NCBI RefSeq assembly: GCF_018613535.1
Contig: NZ_JAGGQB010000015.1
Span: 1 to 64,000, forward strand
Reading direction: 5' to 3'
From: Bacillus sp. ISL-51
Lineage (GTDB): Bacteria; Bacillota; Bacilli; Bacillales; Bacillaceae
DNA: 64,000 nucleotides
Shown here: positions 1 to 8,092 of the stretch, in pieces
Layout: every line of letters starts with the position of its first letter
How positions within the stretch are numbered: the stretch's first letter is position 1
Made by a program: the position numbers and the translations under genes
The notes under the pieces: model-generated
What the model was told of the DNA's origin: nothing
What the model saw: only the letters and a program-made list of their open reading frames with translations
Databases searched by the model: none

Positions 1-18
1 TATTGAAGCAGCTTTATT

Positions 19-47
19 ATAATAACATTTCGCTTCTTTTATGTCAA
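19..47 (-). promoter_or_regulatory. Probable rRNA operon promoter P2
   Basis: On the minus strand a perfect -35 box TTGACA (42-47) is followed after 17 bases by TATTAT (19-24). It reads leftward out of the window. Together with the upstream promoter at 113-141 it has the tandem P1/P2 arrangement of Bacillus rRNA operons, so an rrn operon probably starts just beyond the left edge. No rRNA sequence is visible in the window. Confidence 0.7.
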
Positions 48-112
48 CAACTTTTTTCATGTTGTTTTTGAAGCATTTTGTTGTTGTCAGCTGTTCATCA
101 GCGACGTTTAAT

Positions 113-141
113 AATATAACATCCTTTAAAACATATTACAA
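113..141 (-). promoter_or_regulatory. Probable rRNA operon promoter P1
   Basis: On the minus strand TTGTAA (136-141) and TATATT (113-118) are separated by 17 bases. The promoter lies about 94 bases upstream of the stronger P2-like promoter and points the same way. The early transcribed sequence (GTCGCTGATG, around 99-108 on the minus strand) resembles Bacillus rrn P1 starts as I remember them. The rrn assignment is inference. Confidence 0.62.
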
Positions 142-219
142 TAGTTTTTTCAAAAAAACTCCGCGATTAATTTGTGCAATGCAGTTTTCATTTCTCTTCT
201 ATAGAATAAACAAGCTGTC

Positions 220-248
220 TTGTCGTTTGTACCGTTTTCTTGTATAGT
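220..248 (+). promoter_or_regulatory. thiT promoter
   Basis: TTGTCG (220-225), a 17-base spacer and TATAGT (243-248) form a plausible sigma-A promoter. Transcription would begin near 255, just upstream of the TPP aptamer. Confidence 0.6.
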
Positions 249-270
249 AGGATTGAACTAAATACTTGAT

Positions 271-356
271 GACCACAAGGGGAGCAATAAAGCTGAGAGT
301 GAACGTTTCGTTCTGACCCTTTGAACCTGTCAGTTAACGCTGGCGTAGGGATGTGG
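271..356 (+). promoter_or_regulatory. TPP riboswitch (THI box)
   Basis: The stretch contains the conserved thiamine pyrophosphate aptamer elements in order: GGGGAGC, CTGAGAG, GACCCTTTGAACCTG, and the 3' part GCTGGCGTAGGGATGTGG. P1 can form between CCACA (273-277) and TGTGG (352-356). A terminator follows at 382-427, so binding of TPP would stop transcription before thiT. This fits the role of thiT in thiamine uptake. Confidence 0.95.
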
Positions 357-381
357 CAAAGCCAAATGAATTGCAGTTTGT

Positions 382-427
382 AAGCAGTGCGTGGAACTTT
401 CCCCATCCTTTCCCGCGCTGCTTTTTT
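382..427 (+). terminator. Riboswitch-controlled terminator before thiT
   Basis: AAGCAGTGCG pairs with CGCGCTGCTT across a pyrimidine-rich loop, followed by a T run. It is the expression platform of the TPP riboswitch. Confidence 0.85.
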
Positions 428-466
428 GTTTATCCTTAAGAGGGTTGTCTAGTCAGGGGGAAAACT

Positions 467-1048
467 ATGAATCAATCAACACAGCTTGTGCGCTTAATTG
501 AAATAGCGATTATGACCGGGGCAGCCGTCATTCTGGATATTGTGTCCGGTATGTTTCTCCGTATGCCGCAAGGCGGTTCAGTCTCTATTATGATGATTCC
601 GATTTTTTTAATTTCATTTCGCTGGGGGGTGAAGGCCGGACTGACGACGGGGTTGCTTACCGGACTTGTCCAAATCGCCATCGGCAATCTCTTTTTGCAG
701 CACCCGGTTCAGCTTTTACTCGACTACCTAGCGGCTTTTGCTGTAATCGGTTTTAGCGGTTTTTTTGCTTCTGCCGTCCGTAAAGCGGCTTTTGCCAAAA
801 AAAGAAGCGTATTAACCGTACATGTCGTTATCGCGGTGTTTATAGGCAGTGTGCTGCGATATGCTGCTCATGTCATCTCGGGCGCTGTCTTTTTCGGCAG
901 CTATGCTCCAAAAGGGACGCCGGTTTGGATTTATTCTCTCGGTTATAATGCCACTTATATGATTCCTTCTTTTATTATTTGCACAATTGTACTTTGTTTA
1001 TTATTTATAACTGCACCGCGGCTTCTTGAGACAAAGCGGACAGAATAA
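467..1048 (+). CDS. thiT: Thiamine ECF transporter S component ThiT
   Basis: 193-residue integral membrane protein with about six hydrophobic segments, the size and character of ThiT (YuaJ), the substrate-binding S component of an energy-coupling-factor importer for thiamine. It would work with the shared EcfA/A'/T module, which is not in this window. The ATG at 467 has a GGGGG ribosome site about 7 bases upstream. The TPP riboswitch and terminator in front of it directly support thiamine as the substrate. A bidirectional terminator follows and separates it from the converging floT. Confidence 0.93.
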   Translation: MNQSTQLVRLIEIAIMTGAAVILDIVSGMFLRMPQGGSVSIMMIPIFLISFRWGVKAGLTTGLLTGLVQIAIGNLFLQHPVQLLLDYLAAFAVIGFSGFFASAVRKAAFAKKRSVLTVHVVIAVFIGSVLRYAAHVISGAVFFGSYAPKGTPVWIYSLGYNATYMIPSFIICTIVLCLLFITAPRLLETKRTE

Positions 1049-1081
1049 AAAACAGCAGGCGTTTACCGCCTGCTGTTTTCT
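1047..1081. terminator. Bidirectional terminator between thiT and floT
   Basis: ACAGCAGGC and GCCTGCTGT form a stem around GTTTACC, with A and T runs on both sides. It can end thiT on the plus strand and floT on the minus strand. Confidence 0.9.
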
Positions 1082-2609
1082 ATTCGTGATTCTCTTCGAT
1101 GCTTGAATCTTTCAGTTCATTTGTCAGCTCATTAATGCTTTGTTTTATGTTTCCTTTACCTGAAAAATTCTCAATGATTTCTTTTACATCTATTCCTGAA
1201 GAGGCCTTCAGGCTTTCCTGCAATCCTGCCATTAAATTGGTTGCGTAGCCTGTAACTCTATTGGCTCCGCTGTTTTCACCGTTTCCGCCTGTATCGACGA
1301 CGGTAATTTTATCAATGTTTGAAAGCGGGGCCGATACTTGCTTCGCATATTCAGGAAGCATCTTCACAATCATATCAAGGATCGCCGCCTGCCCGTATTT
1401 TTCGAACGCTTCGGCGATTTTTTCTTTCGCTTCGGCTTCCGCGAGTCCTTTCAGACGAATGACTTCAGCTTCGGTTTCCCCTCTTGCCTTTTCAGCCTCC
1501 GCTTTAGCAAGACCGTCTATTCTTACACGCTCGGCTTCCGCCTTCGCCATAGCTTCGATGCTGTACTGCTCGGCGTCTGCTTCTGCGAGCTGCTTCGCTT
1601 TTGCGGCAGCGGCCGCTTGTTCTACAGAATAGCGGTCTGCATCAGCTTTTTTCTTCACTTCAGAGTCATATTGGCGCTCACGGCGCAGAATTTCTTTTTC
1701 TTCTAATTCAATTTGCTTTTGCCGCTCGATAATTTTGACCTGCATTTCCTGCTCAGTCACCTGCTGGCGGGCTTTTGCGGTTTCGAGATCGTATGCCTGA
1801 TCGGCATTTGCTTTCGCGGTATCCTGGTCTCTCCGATATTCCGCCATTTTCAGCTGATTGATTTTTTCAGCTTCAGCAATCTCCGTGGCGCGTTCCAATT
1901 CTGATTTTTTGGCGTCTTTATCGGCTTCAGCCCGTTTAATTCTTGTCTCTTTATCAGCTTCCGCCGTGGCAATATCCGCATCTCGTTTTACTTGGGCGAT
2001 TCTCGGCTTACCTAATGATTCGAGATAGCCGTTTTTGTCGCGGACATCCTTAATGGTAAAGGAGACGATCATCAGCCCCATTTTGGCAAGATCCTGGGAC
2101 GCGACCCGCTGAACTTCTTGAGAAAACTTCTCTCTGTTTTTATAAATTTCTTCTACCGTCATGGAACCGAGGATTGAACGCAGGTGGCCTTCTAACACTT
2201 CTCGCGCCTCTTGCTCGCGGTCTTCCTTGGATTTCCCTAAAAATTGTTCAGCAGCAGTCGCGATTTCGCCGATGGAGCCGCCGATTTTAATAATGGCCGT
2301 TCCGTCCGCCATGACGGGAACGCCCTGTTCGGTGTATACTTCGGGTGTTGAGACGTCAAGCTTGCTTGACAATAGACTGAGCGGTTCAGCCTGCTGGAAA
2401 ACCGGCAGTACGAACGTTCCCCCGCCGCGGACGATTTTCAGCCGATTGCCTCCTTCATCAATATGGACATTTTTATTGCCCAGGTAGCTTCCGGTCACGA
2501 TGAGGGCTTCATCCGGTCCCGCCGTCCGGTATTTTGTAATAAATACAGCAATGAGTGCGATGAGTAAAAAGAATACCACTCCGATGACGATTATAATCGG
2601 CATTGTCAT
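1080..2609 (-). CDS. floT: Flotillin-like protein FloT
   Basis: 509-residue flotillin (YuaG). An N-terminal membrane segment (about 5-25) is followed by an SPFH/band 7 domain (about 30-200), then a long Ala/Glu/Lys-rich coiled coil (about 200-400) with repeated AEA and KAEAE units, and a C-terminal tail. Flotillins organise fluid membrane microdomains and affect sporulation, signalling (for example KinC) and protein secretion in Bacillus. The start has a GGGGGAA ribosome site. It lies 17 bases after yuaF in the same sigma-W operon. In B. subtilis the operon continues with yuaI; here floT runs straight into the thiT terminator and yuaI is absent. Confidence 0.95.
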   Translation of the reverse strand: MTMPIIIVIGVVFFLLIALIAVFITKYRTAGPDEALIVTGSYLGNKNVHIDEGGNRLKIVRGGGTFVLPVFQQAEPLSLLSSKLDVSTPEVYTEQGVPVMADGTAIIKIGGSIGEIATAAEQFLGKSKEDREQEAREVLEGHLRSILGSMTVEEIYKNREKFSQEVQRVASQDLAKMGLMIVSFTIKDVRDKNGYLESLGKPRIAQVKRDADIATAEADKETRIKRAEADKDAKKSELERATEIAEAEKINQLKMAEYRRDQDTAKANADQAYDLETAKARQQVTEQEMQVKIIERQKQIELEEKEILRRERQYDSEVKKKADADRYSVEQAAAAAKAKQLAEADAEQYSIEAMAKAEAERVRIDGLAKAEAEKARGETEAEVIRLKGLAEAEAKEKIAEAFEKYGQAAILDMIVKMLPEYAKQVSAPLSNIDKITVVDTGGNGENSGANRVTGYATNLMAGLQESLKASSGIDVKEIIENFSGKGNIKQSINELTNELKDSSIEENHE

Positions 2610-2626
2610 ATCAAGTTCCCCCTTAT

Positions 2627-3157
2627 TTAAATTGATTCATGCGGTGTTACTGAGAGCACTCCGTCTTTCACGTCTATAATTAATACTGCCGTTCCGTAAT
2701 TGATCTGCTCGTTATCAAAACTGACCGCGGACTTAGAGACAGCACCGCTGATCCCCTCTATTAAGACCTCCCCATAACCATCTTTCGGAACGGAGGTAAT
2801 GATTTTGCCGACTCTCCCTCTTAAATCCGCTTCCCGATAAACAAGCGATTCCTCCGCTGATGAAAGCGGCACAAGGACAAAGAAGTGCAGCAAGCTGACC
2901 ATGAGAACTGAAACAGCAAATGATAGTAATGCAATAACAGGACTTGATAGCGGAGCGGCGATTTCGCCGATATAACCTGAGGCTGAGAAGATCGTCAGAA
3001 ACGACAATATCAACGCAGGATTCAGAAAAGAGACCGGAATGGCTTCTGCGAGGCCGTGAAAAACATCATTGAAAAAGAGAAACAAAAGCATCAGGCTTCC
3101 CGCAATGATAAGTGTGTAAAGATAAATCGTTTGTAACGGAATATGAAATATGTCCAC
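2627..3157 (-). CDS. yuaF: NfeD-like membrane protein YuaF
   Basis: Membrane protein of about 176 residues with three or four N-terminal hydrophobic segments (to about residue 90) and a soluble beta-rich C-terminal domain (about 105-170), the layout of short NfeD proteins that accompany flotillins and help assemble their foci. A TTG at 3163 is in frame but sits directly against the AAAGGAGGG ribosome site; GTG at 3157 has the proper 7-base spacing, so I chose it. A perfect sigma-W promoter lies 45 bases upstream. It is the first gene of the yuaF-floT operon. Confidence 0.88.
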   Translation of the reverse strand: MDIFHIPLQTIYLYTLIIAGSLMLLFLFFNDVFHGLAEAIPVSFLNPALILSFLTIFSASGYIGEIAAPLSSPVIALLSFAVSVLMVSLLHFFVLVPLSSAEESLVYREADLRGRVGKIITSVPKDGYGEVLIEGISGAVSKSAVSFDNEQINYGTAVLIIDVKDGVLSVTPHESI

Positions 3158-3201
3158 ATTCAACCCTCCTTTCGGATGAGATGATGGAGTGCTACTTTAT
3201 A

Positions 3202-3227
3202 TACGGGCTGCCCGACAAAAGGTTTCA
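3202..3227 (-). promoter_or_regulatory. Sigma-W promoter of yuaF-floT
   Basis: On the minus strand TGAAAC (3222-3227), exactly 16 bases, then CGTA (3202-3205) match the sigma-W consensus perfectly. Sigma W is the envelope-stress sigma factor known to drive this operon in B. subtilis. Confidence 0.93.
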
Positions 3228-3302
3228 ATTTTCAGAAAAACGCACAGGAATACATGAATATAAAAGCTGGATATGGTAATGTTTTCTTAAGGAGGAGATA
3301 TG

Positions 3303-3791
3303 ATGAGTATTTTTAATGACGCCAGACAGCAGACTTGGGATGAAGTGAAGGGACTCTCGGAAGAGCAATTCAACTGGAAGCCGTCGGCTGATGAGTGGAG
3401 CGTGCGGGAAGTGCTTGACCATTTAAAGAAACTTGATGAAACAGCGCATACTCTTTTATCAGAACGCGCAAAGGATGCACCGATAAAAGAAACAGAAGAA
3501 AAACCGCTTGTGATGGCAGAAGACAGAACGAACAAACGCACCGCGCCGCCTCACCTTGCGCCTGAACAAGACCACAAATCAATCGTTGAATCGAAAGAGG
3601 AATTAGATGTGGCGAGACAGCACTTAACCGCCGTCATTGCTTCATTAAAAGAGGAGGACTTTGAACGAGTGCTTCCGCATCCCGTTTTTCAAGAATTAAC
3701 GATCCGCCAATGGATTGATTTTATCGGCCATCATGAAAAACGGCACATTAATCAAATAGAAGAAATCAAACAAAAAATCGAAAGGGTCTGA
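3303..3791 (+). CDS. yuaE: DinB-like protein YuaE
   Basis: 162-residue protein of the DinB/DUF664-like four-helix fold. It has an N-terminal DELR-type region with EEQFNWKPSADEWSVREVLDH and a C-terminal segment with IGHHEKRHINQIEEI; the histidines (around the VLDHL and HHEKRH motifs) are the usual metal ligands. Family members include metal-dependent thiol S-transferases, but the substrate is not known. Two ATGs in tandem follow AAGGAGG; the second, at 3303, has the better 7-base spacing. The last codons lie inside a perfect inverted repeat shared with yuaD. Confidence 0.78.
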   Translation: MSIFNDARQQTWDEVKGLSEEQFNWKPSADEWSVREVLDHLKKLDETAHTLLSERAKDAPIKETEEKPLVMAEDRTNKRTAPPHLAPEQDHKSIVESKEELDVARQHLTAVIASLKEEDFERVLPHPVFQELTIRQWIDFIGHHEKRHINQIEEIKQKIERV

Positions 3792-3812
3792 CTCAGACCC
3801 TTTCGATTTTTT
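3772..3812. terminator. Perfect bidirectional terminator of yuaE and yuaD
   Basis: The 20 bases at 3772-3791 and 3793-3812 are exact reverse complements around one central C. Each arm begins or ends in an A/T run, so it works in both directions. The stop codons of both converging genes are within it (TGA at 3789-3791, and its mirror at 3793-3795). Confidence 0.95.
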
Positions 3813-4374
3813 TCTTGGCGCGCTTCGGTTCATAAGAATGAATGTCTATCGTGTCGTCCGCACAAATGTCACCCGGCCGTTCGACGATACAGACAATGCC
3901 CCTTTTGCCCAGGGCATGCCGCACAAACGCCGCCGCCAGTTTCGGATGATCCGGGTAATAGGATTGAATGACCTCTCCCGGCTGAATGCACGGATCATTT
4001 TCTCCCTCACACAGGAAGGAGGCACCGCTTGGAAAAATGATCCTGCTGCCTTCTTTCAGTAATGTTAATGAAGGGAAACCGCTGATGGCAATATTGGCGC
4101 CGAGCCATTCCGGGAAGAGGTTCGGAATCCCCATCGCATCAGCAATCTCATCGCATTCTTCAATTGACACGATTGATATCTGCCTGCGGTTAAAAATTTC
4201 GGTTCCTCTCTCATACATCGGTTCCCGCGCTCCCGCTTTTTTGGTCAGGCCAAAATGCAGGTCGCCGGGAATCCCTCCGTAATCCGCATGAAGCTTGTCC
4301 ATTCTTTTTGTGACAAAGTGTTTCGTATCGGCTTTATATAGCCCTTCAGCCTTTGCTTTTATCCGCTTCCACAT
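3793..4374 (-). CDS. yuaD: MOSC-domain protein YuaD
   Basis: 193-residue MOSC-domain protein. These are beta-barrel domains related to the C-terminal part of molybdenum-cofactor sulfurase and to YiiM/MARC proteins. Visible are the GIPGDLHFG segment near residue 35 and the conserved cysteine in the LCEGENDPCIQPG region near residue 120, which in the family carries sulfur or binds cofactor. The physiological substrate is unknown. The start has an AAGGCGGTGG ribosome site. It converges on yuaE and ends in the same KIERV residues because both 3' ends lie in the palindromic terminator. Confidence 0.82.
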   Translation of the reverse strand: MWKRIKAKAEGLYKADTKHFVTKRMDKLHADYGGIPGDLHFGLTKKAGAREPMYERGTEIFNRRQISIVSIEECDEIADAMGIPNLFPEWLGANIAISGFPSLTLLKEGSRIIFPSGASFLCEGENDPCIQPGEVIQSYYPDHPKLAAAFVRHALGKRGIVCIVERPGDICADDTIDIHSYEPKRAKKKIERV

Positions 4375-4406
4375 AAAACCACCGCCTTGTTGTTGCCATT
4401 ATCCGT

Positions 4407-4435
4407 AAAAAACCCCGCTCTGTAAAGAAGCGGGG
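4407..4435 (-). terminator. gbsAB terminator
   Basis: CCCCGCT and AGCGGGG form a stem, followed on the minus strand by a T run. It lies immediately after the gbsB stop. Confidence 0.85.
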
Positions 4436-4443
4436 ACATTTTT

Positions 4444-5652
4444 TTATACTGTTTTCGGCGTCAGGTCAAAGCAGCGTTTGTAAATCCAGTTATATGCTTT
4501 CTCATTTAAATCTCTTGGGTTTCCGAATGTTTGCGGATCTTTCATCGCTTCTTTTGATAAGCGCTCAATCATATCCGGAGATACGCCTTGTTCTTCTAAG
4601 CTCGGAACCTCTAAATCTTTTACAAGGTCATACATCCAGTTGACAGACGCTTTGGCCGCTTCTTCCGTCGACATTTTGCTTGTGTCAATTCCGAAAGCTT
4701 TGGCGATGCGGGCGAATTTTTCCGGATAACCTTTCCAGTTGTATTCCATCACAGGCCCCATCATGGCCGCCACGCACTGTCCGTGAGCGACAGGAATAAT
4801 GCCGCCGAGAGTCTGGCTCATCGCGTGCGCCGCGCCTGCTGATTCACTGCCGTATGAAAGGCCTGCGAGCATCGCGGCCTGCGCCATGCCGTATCTTGCT
4901 TCTACATCCTCTCCGTCAGCAAATGCACGCTTAATATAATGCGCCGCGTATTCAATCGCCATCAGAGCCACGGCGTCAGTAATCGGCTGGGCGAATTTCA
5001 TCGTATAGCACTCGATGGCATGCGCCAGTGCATCGATGCCTGTCATTGCCGTTACATGCGGCGGCATGGAAACGTGAAGCTCAGGATCAATAACGGTTAG
5101 ATGCGCGGCGATAAGCGGTCCGCCCGTATTGAATTTAAATTCTCTATCTTCATCTGTGATGACGGCCCATTGCGTAACCTCTGAACCTGTTCCCGCGGTT
5201 GTCGGGATCGTTGTCAGCGGAGGGATGCGGTTTTCCAGCGGTTTTTTGCCTTCCGCGGCTTCGTAATCAAGCACGCTTCCTTTATGCATCGCTTCTACAC
5301 CGATTGCTTTCGCTGTATCCATGGAGCTTCCGCCGCCGACAGCTACAAGGCCGTTGCAGTTTTCTTTTTTGTACAGTTCTGATCCTTCGTTTACGAGGCG
5401 TACAGGCGGGTTCGGTTCAACTTTGTTGAACAGTACGACTTCAATGCCCGCTTCCTGTAATGATTCAATGACAGGGTTTGCCACTCCCGCATTATAAATT
5501 CCGGGATCTGTGACGAGAAGCGCTTTTGTTACGCCTAACGCGCCAACTTCATGTCCGACGTGTTTAATCGCGCCGATACCGTGCTTGATCACCGTCGGGA
5601 TTTCGAATGTATGGAATTTATGCATGCTTTCTACTTTCATATTTAATGTCAT
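4444..5652 (-). CDS. gbsB: Type III choline dehydrogenase GbsB
   Basis: 402-residue iron-dependent (type III) alcohol dehydrogenase that oxidises choline to betaine aldehyde, the first step of glycine betaine synthesis. Visible are the nucleotide-binding GGGSSMDTAKA segment, TTAGTGSEVT, and the metal-binding region GIDALAHAIE with later H-G-Q and N-W residues. The length equals B. subtilis GbsB. AAGGAGG lies 9 bases before ATG 5652. It follows gbsA by 17 bases in one operon, and a terminator follows. The product protects against high salt. Confidence 0.94.
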   Translation of the reverse strand: MTLNMKVESMHKFHTFEIPTVIKHGIGAIKHVGHEVGALGVTKALLVTDPGIYNAGVANPVIESLQEAGIEVVLFNKVEPNPPVRLVNEGSELYKKENCNGLVAVGGGSSMDTAKAIGVEAMHKGSVLDYEAAEGKKPLENRIPPLTTIPTTAGTGSEVTQWAVITDEDREFKFNTGGPLIAAHLTVIDPELHVSMPPHVTAMTGIDALAHAIECYTMKFAQPITDAVALMAIEYAAHYIKRAFADGEDVEARYGMAQAAMLAGLSYGSESAGAAHAMSQTLGGIIPVAHGQCVAAMMGPVMEYNWKGYPEKFARIAKAFGIDTSKMSTEEAAKASVNWMYDLVKDLEVPSLEEQGVSPDMIERLSKEAMKDPQTFGNPRDLNEKAYNWIYKRCFDLTPKTV

Positions 5653-5669
5653 ATTGAATTTCCTCCTTA

Positions 5670-7142
5670 TTATGAATGGAACCAGTTAACAGCTGCAGGT
5701 TTTGTGTTGCGATAAATATGTTTGACTTCTGTATATTCTTCAAGGCCGATTTTGCCGAGTTCGCGGCCGAAGCCGGATTGTTTATAGCCGCCCCAAGGCG
5801 CTTGCGCGAAATATGGATGGAAATCATTGATCCAAACGGTTCCCATCCGCAGTTTTGCTGCCATCCGTTCGCATTTTTCAATATCTTTGGACCATACTGC
5901 TCCGGCCAGGCCGTAAATGGTGTCGTTTGCGAGTCTGACAGCTTCTTCTTCGGAAGAGAATGACTCGACTGTTAAAACAGGGCCGAATATCTCCTCCTGC
6001 ACAATCCGCATATCAGACGTACAGTTTGAGAAAATAGTAGGTTCATAGAAGAAACCGTTTTGAAGCGCGGGAGCGTCAGGGCGTTTGCCTCCTGTTTCGA
6101 GTGTAGCGCCTTCTTCGATTCCGATTTCCACATATTTTTCAACTTTTGCCCGATGCTCGGCGGAAATCAGAGGGCCGCTTTCGGTATCTTCATGAAATCC
6201 GCTGCCTAATTTGATGCGTTTCGTGCGTTTAATCAGCTCTGCTAAAAATTCATCATGAATGGCTTCGTCCACTAACAGACGCGAACCTGCCGAACAGACC
6301 TGGCCGGCATGGAAAAACACGGCGTTCAGCGCTTGGTCGGCAGCCACTTCAAGATCTGCATCTTTAAACACAATATTCGGGTTTTTGCCGCCAAGCTCGA
6401 GAGCAATTTTTTTCACATTGCCGCTTGCCGCCTGCATAATCTTTTTGCCTGTTTCGATTCCGCCCGTAAAGGATACTAAGTCGACTTCAAGGTTTCTCGC
6501 AAGCTCGTCGCCGACTGTTGCTCCCGGTCCTAACACGAGATTTGCGACACCTTTCGGAATGCCGGCTTCTTCTATTAATTCAAATACTTTAACCGTCGTC
6601 AGCGGAGTGATTTCACTCGGCTTTAATACAATCGTGTTTCCAGCCGCCAGAGCGGGAGCGATTTTCCAGCTTGCCTGCAAGAGCGGATAATTCCACGGCG
6701 TAATTTGTCCGCATACACCGATGGGCTCTCTGACAATTTTGCTCACAGAATCGGGGATCGGAGATGAGATAACCTCTCCTCCGTCTTTATCCGCAAGACC
6801 GGCATAGTATTGGAATACATTTGCGATATCGTCCATATCGGCTTTGCTTTCTTCAAGTGTTTTTCCTGTATCAAGTGATTCCAGCTCAGCCAGTTCATTC
6901 AGATCGCGTCTGATTAATTCCGCAATTTTCAGAACAAATTTTCCGCGCTCAAGTCCGGAAAGCGCCGGCCAGTCTCCTTCATTAAATGCTTTTCTGGCTG
7001 CGGCGATGGCTTTTACGGCATCGTCGCGGTCACCTTCGCATACCGTTGCGATTTCTTCTTGATTAAATGGGTTGATGATACGGCGAGTCTGTTTTTTTTC
7101 TGCGCTGACCCATTCGCCGCCGATATATAGCGTTTTGCTCAT
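5670..7142 (-). CDS. gbsA: Betaine aldehyde dehydrogenase GbsA
   Basis: 490-residue NAD(P)-dependent aldehyde dehydrogenase that converts betaine aldehyde into the osmoprotectant glycine betaine. Catalytic residues are visible: the oxyanion-hole Asn in WNYPLL (about 151), Glu249 in LELGG, and the nucleophile Cys283 in GQVCSAG. The Rossmann motif FTGG is at about 225. Ribosome site AAGGAGG precedes ATG 7142. It is the first gene of gbsAB, whose promoter faces the regulator gene gbsR. Confidence 0.95.
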   Translation of the reverse strand: MSKTLYIGGEWVSAEKKQTRRIINPFNQEEIATVCEGDRDDAVKAIAAARKAFNEGDWPALSGLERGKFVLKIAELIRRDLNELAELESLDTGKTLEESKADMDDIANVFQYYAGLADKDGGEVISSPIPDSVSKIVREPIGVCGQITPWNYPLLQASWKIAPALAAGNTIVLKPSEITPLTTVKVFELIEEAGIPKGVANLVLGPGATVGDELARNLEVDLVSFTGGIETGKKIMQAASGNVKKIALELGGKNPNIVFKDADLEVAADQALNAVFFHAGQVCSAGSRLLVDEAIHDEFLAELIKRTKRIKLGSGFHEDTESGPLISAEHRAKVEKYVEIGIEEGATLETGGKRPDAPALQNGFFYEPTIFSNCTSDMRIVQEEIFGPVLTVESFSSEEEAVRLANDTIYGLAGAVWSKDIEKCERMAAKLRMGTVWINDFHPYFAQAPWGGYKQSGFGRELGKIGLEEYTEVKHIYRNTKPAAVNWFHS

Positions 7143-7184
7143 GAGAGTCCTCCTTACCGAACAGAAAGTTTGTTAAATAAAAAT

Positions 7185-7233
7185 TTAATATTTTTAACAA
7201 TATTAATTTAACATACGTTTTTTTACATGTCAA
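7185..7233 (-). promoter_or_regulatory. gbsAB promoter and candidate GbsR operator
   Basis: On the minus strand TTGACA (7228-7233), 17 bases and TAAATT (7205-7210) form the promoter. An inverted repeat TTAATATT-N6-AATATTAA (7185-7206) overlaps and follows the -10 box. A repressor bound there would block gbsAB, which fits GbsR acting as a choline-responsive repressor. The operator assignment is inference from position and symmetry. Confidence 0.7.
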
Positions 7234-7343
7234 AACCCAGTTTGTCCTCTTTTTGGTTTTGACTTTTTGTGATGATTCGTTAAGATTAAGAACATAAAGA
7301 AATGACTTAACAAATTTAATCTTCAAGAGAAAAGAGGGACAGT

Positions 7344-7901
7344 ATGGATGAAAATCCAGAATTCGCAGCTATAGAACAAGCAAGGGACCTTGTGATTGAT
7401 TCAATTGCAGAGACGATGGATCTATACGGAATTACCCGGAGCGTCGGGATTTTATATGGAACAATGTATATGAGAGATGAGATGACACTTGATGAAATGC
7501 GCGAGGAGCTGCAAATGAGCAAACCGAGCATGAGCACCGGCGTCAAAAAACTGCAGGACTTAAATGTGGTTAAAAAAACCTTTCACCGCGGCATCAGAAA
7601 GCATACGTTTGTAGCGGAAAAGGACTTCTTTACGTTTTTCACAAATTTTTTCCCGCCGAAATGGGATCGGGAAGTTCAGGTCAATTTGTCTGCCATCGTT
7701 CAAGCCCAGGCGGATTTGCAGGCCGTTTTGGAGAAGGAAGACGGTGATTCGGAATTAAAAGAAGAAGCACGCCATTTATACGATCAGCTCGAAAGCTCAA
7801 AAGCCTATTACCATTGGCTGAAACGGCTTGCCGACTCGGTGCAGAGCGGGGAGATTTTTAAATTTATCCCAATAGAAACTAATGAAAAAACGCCTGAATA
7901 A
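7344..7901 (+). CDS. gbsR: Choline-responsive repressor GbsR
   Basis: 185-residue MarR-like regulator. A winged-helix DNA-binding region is visible at about 30-95 (MTLDEMREELQMSKPSMSTGVKKL is the helix-turn-helix), with conserved aromatic residues (FFTFFTNFFPPKW) following that could form the ligand pocket. In B. subtilis GbsR represses gbsAB and the choline importer opuB, and is relieved by choline. It is divergent from gbsAB, with about 200 bases between. Start ATG 7344 has AGAGGG upstream. Confidence 0.92.
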   Translation: MDENPEFAAIEQARDLVIDSIAETMDLYGITRSVGILYGTMYMRDEMTLDEMREELQMSKPSMSTGVKKLQDLNVVKKTFHRGIRKHTFVAEKDFFTFFTNFFPPKWDREVQVNLSAIVQAQADLQAVLEKEDGDSELKEEARHLYDQLESSKAYYHWLKRLADSVQSGEIFKFIPIETNEKTPE

Positions 7902-7914
7902 ACAGGCGTTTTTT
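7885..7914 (+). terminator. gbsR terminator
   Basis: AAAACGCCTG and CAGGCGTTTT form the stem, followed by T residues. The stop codon lies in the loop side of the hairpin. Confidence 0.9.
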
Positions 7915-8092
7915 CTTGCTTTTTTGTCACTATACGTCGTATTTCCAGAGAACCCCTCAGAAAATATAGGAATATAAACCCATTTACTTCCATTAAAATT
8001 GATGGTAAATTTTTATAGGTAAATATTGGTCATTCTCCTCTTGGAGGGCGGGTGATCAGGGTTTACAATATTTTTTAGGGGGATTTGTTAAC

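Noticed and set aside
188..406. Minus-strand open frame of 72 codons across the thiT leader
   Set aside because: It is the complement of the TPP riboswitch and terminator; no ribosome site.
1261..1706. Plus-strand open frames of more than 120 codons inside floT
   Set aside because: They arise from the Ala/Glu repeat bias of the coiled coil read on the other strand (Ser/Ala/Phe-rich), with no ribosome site.
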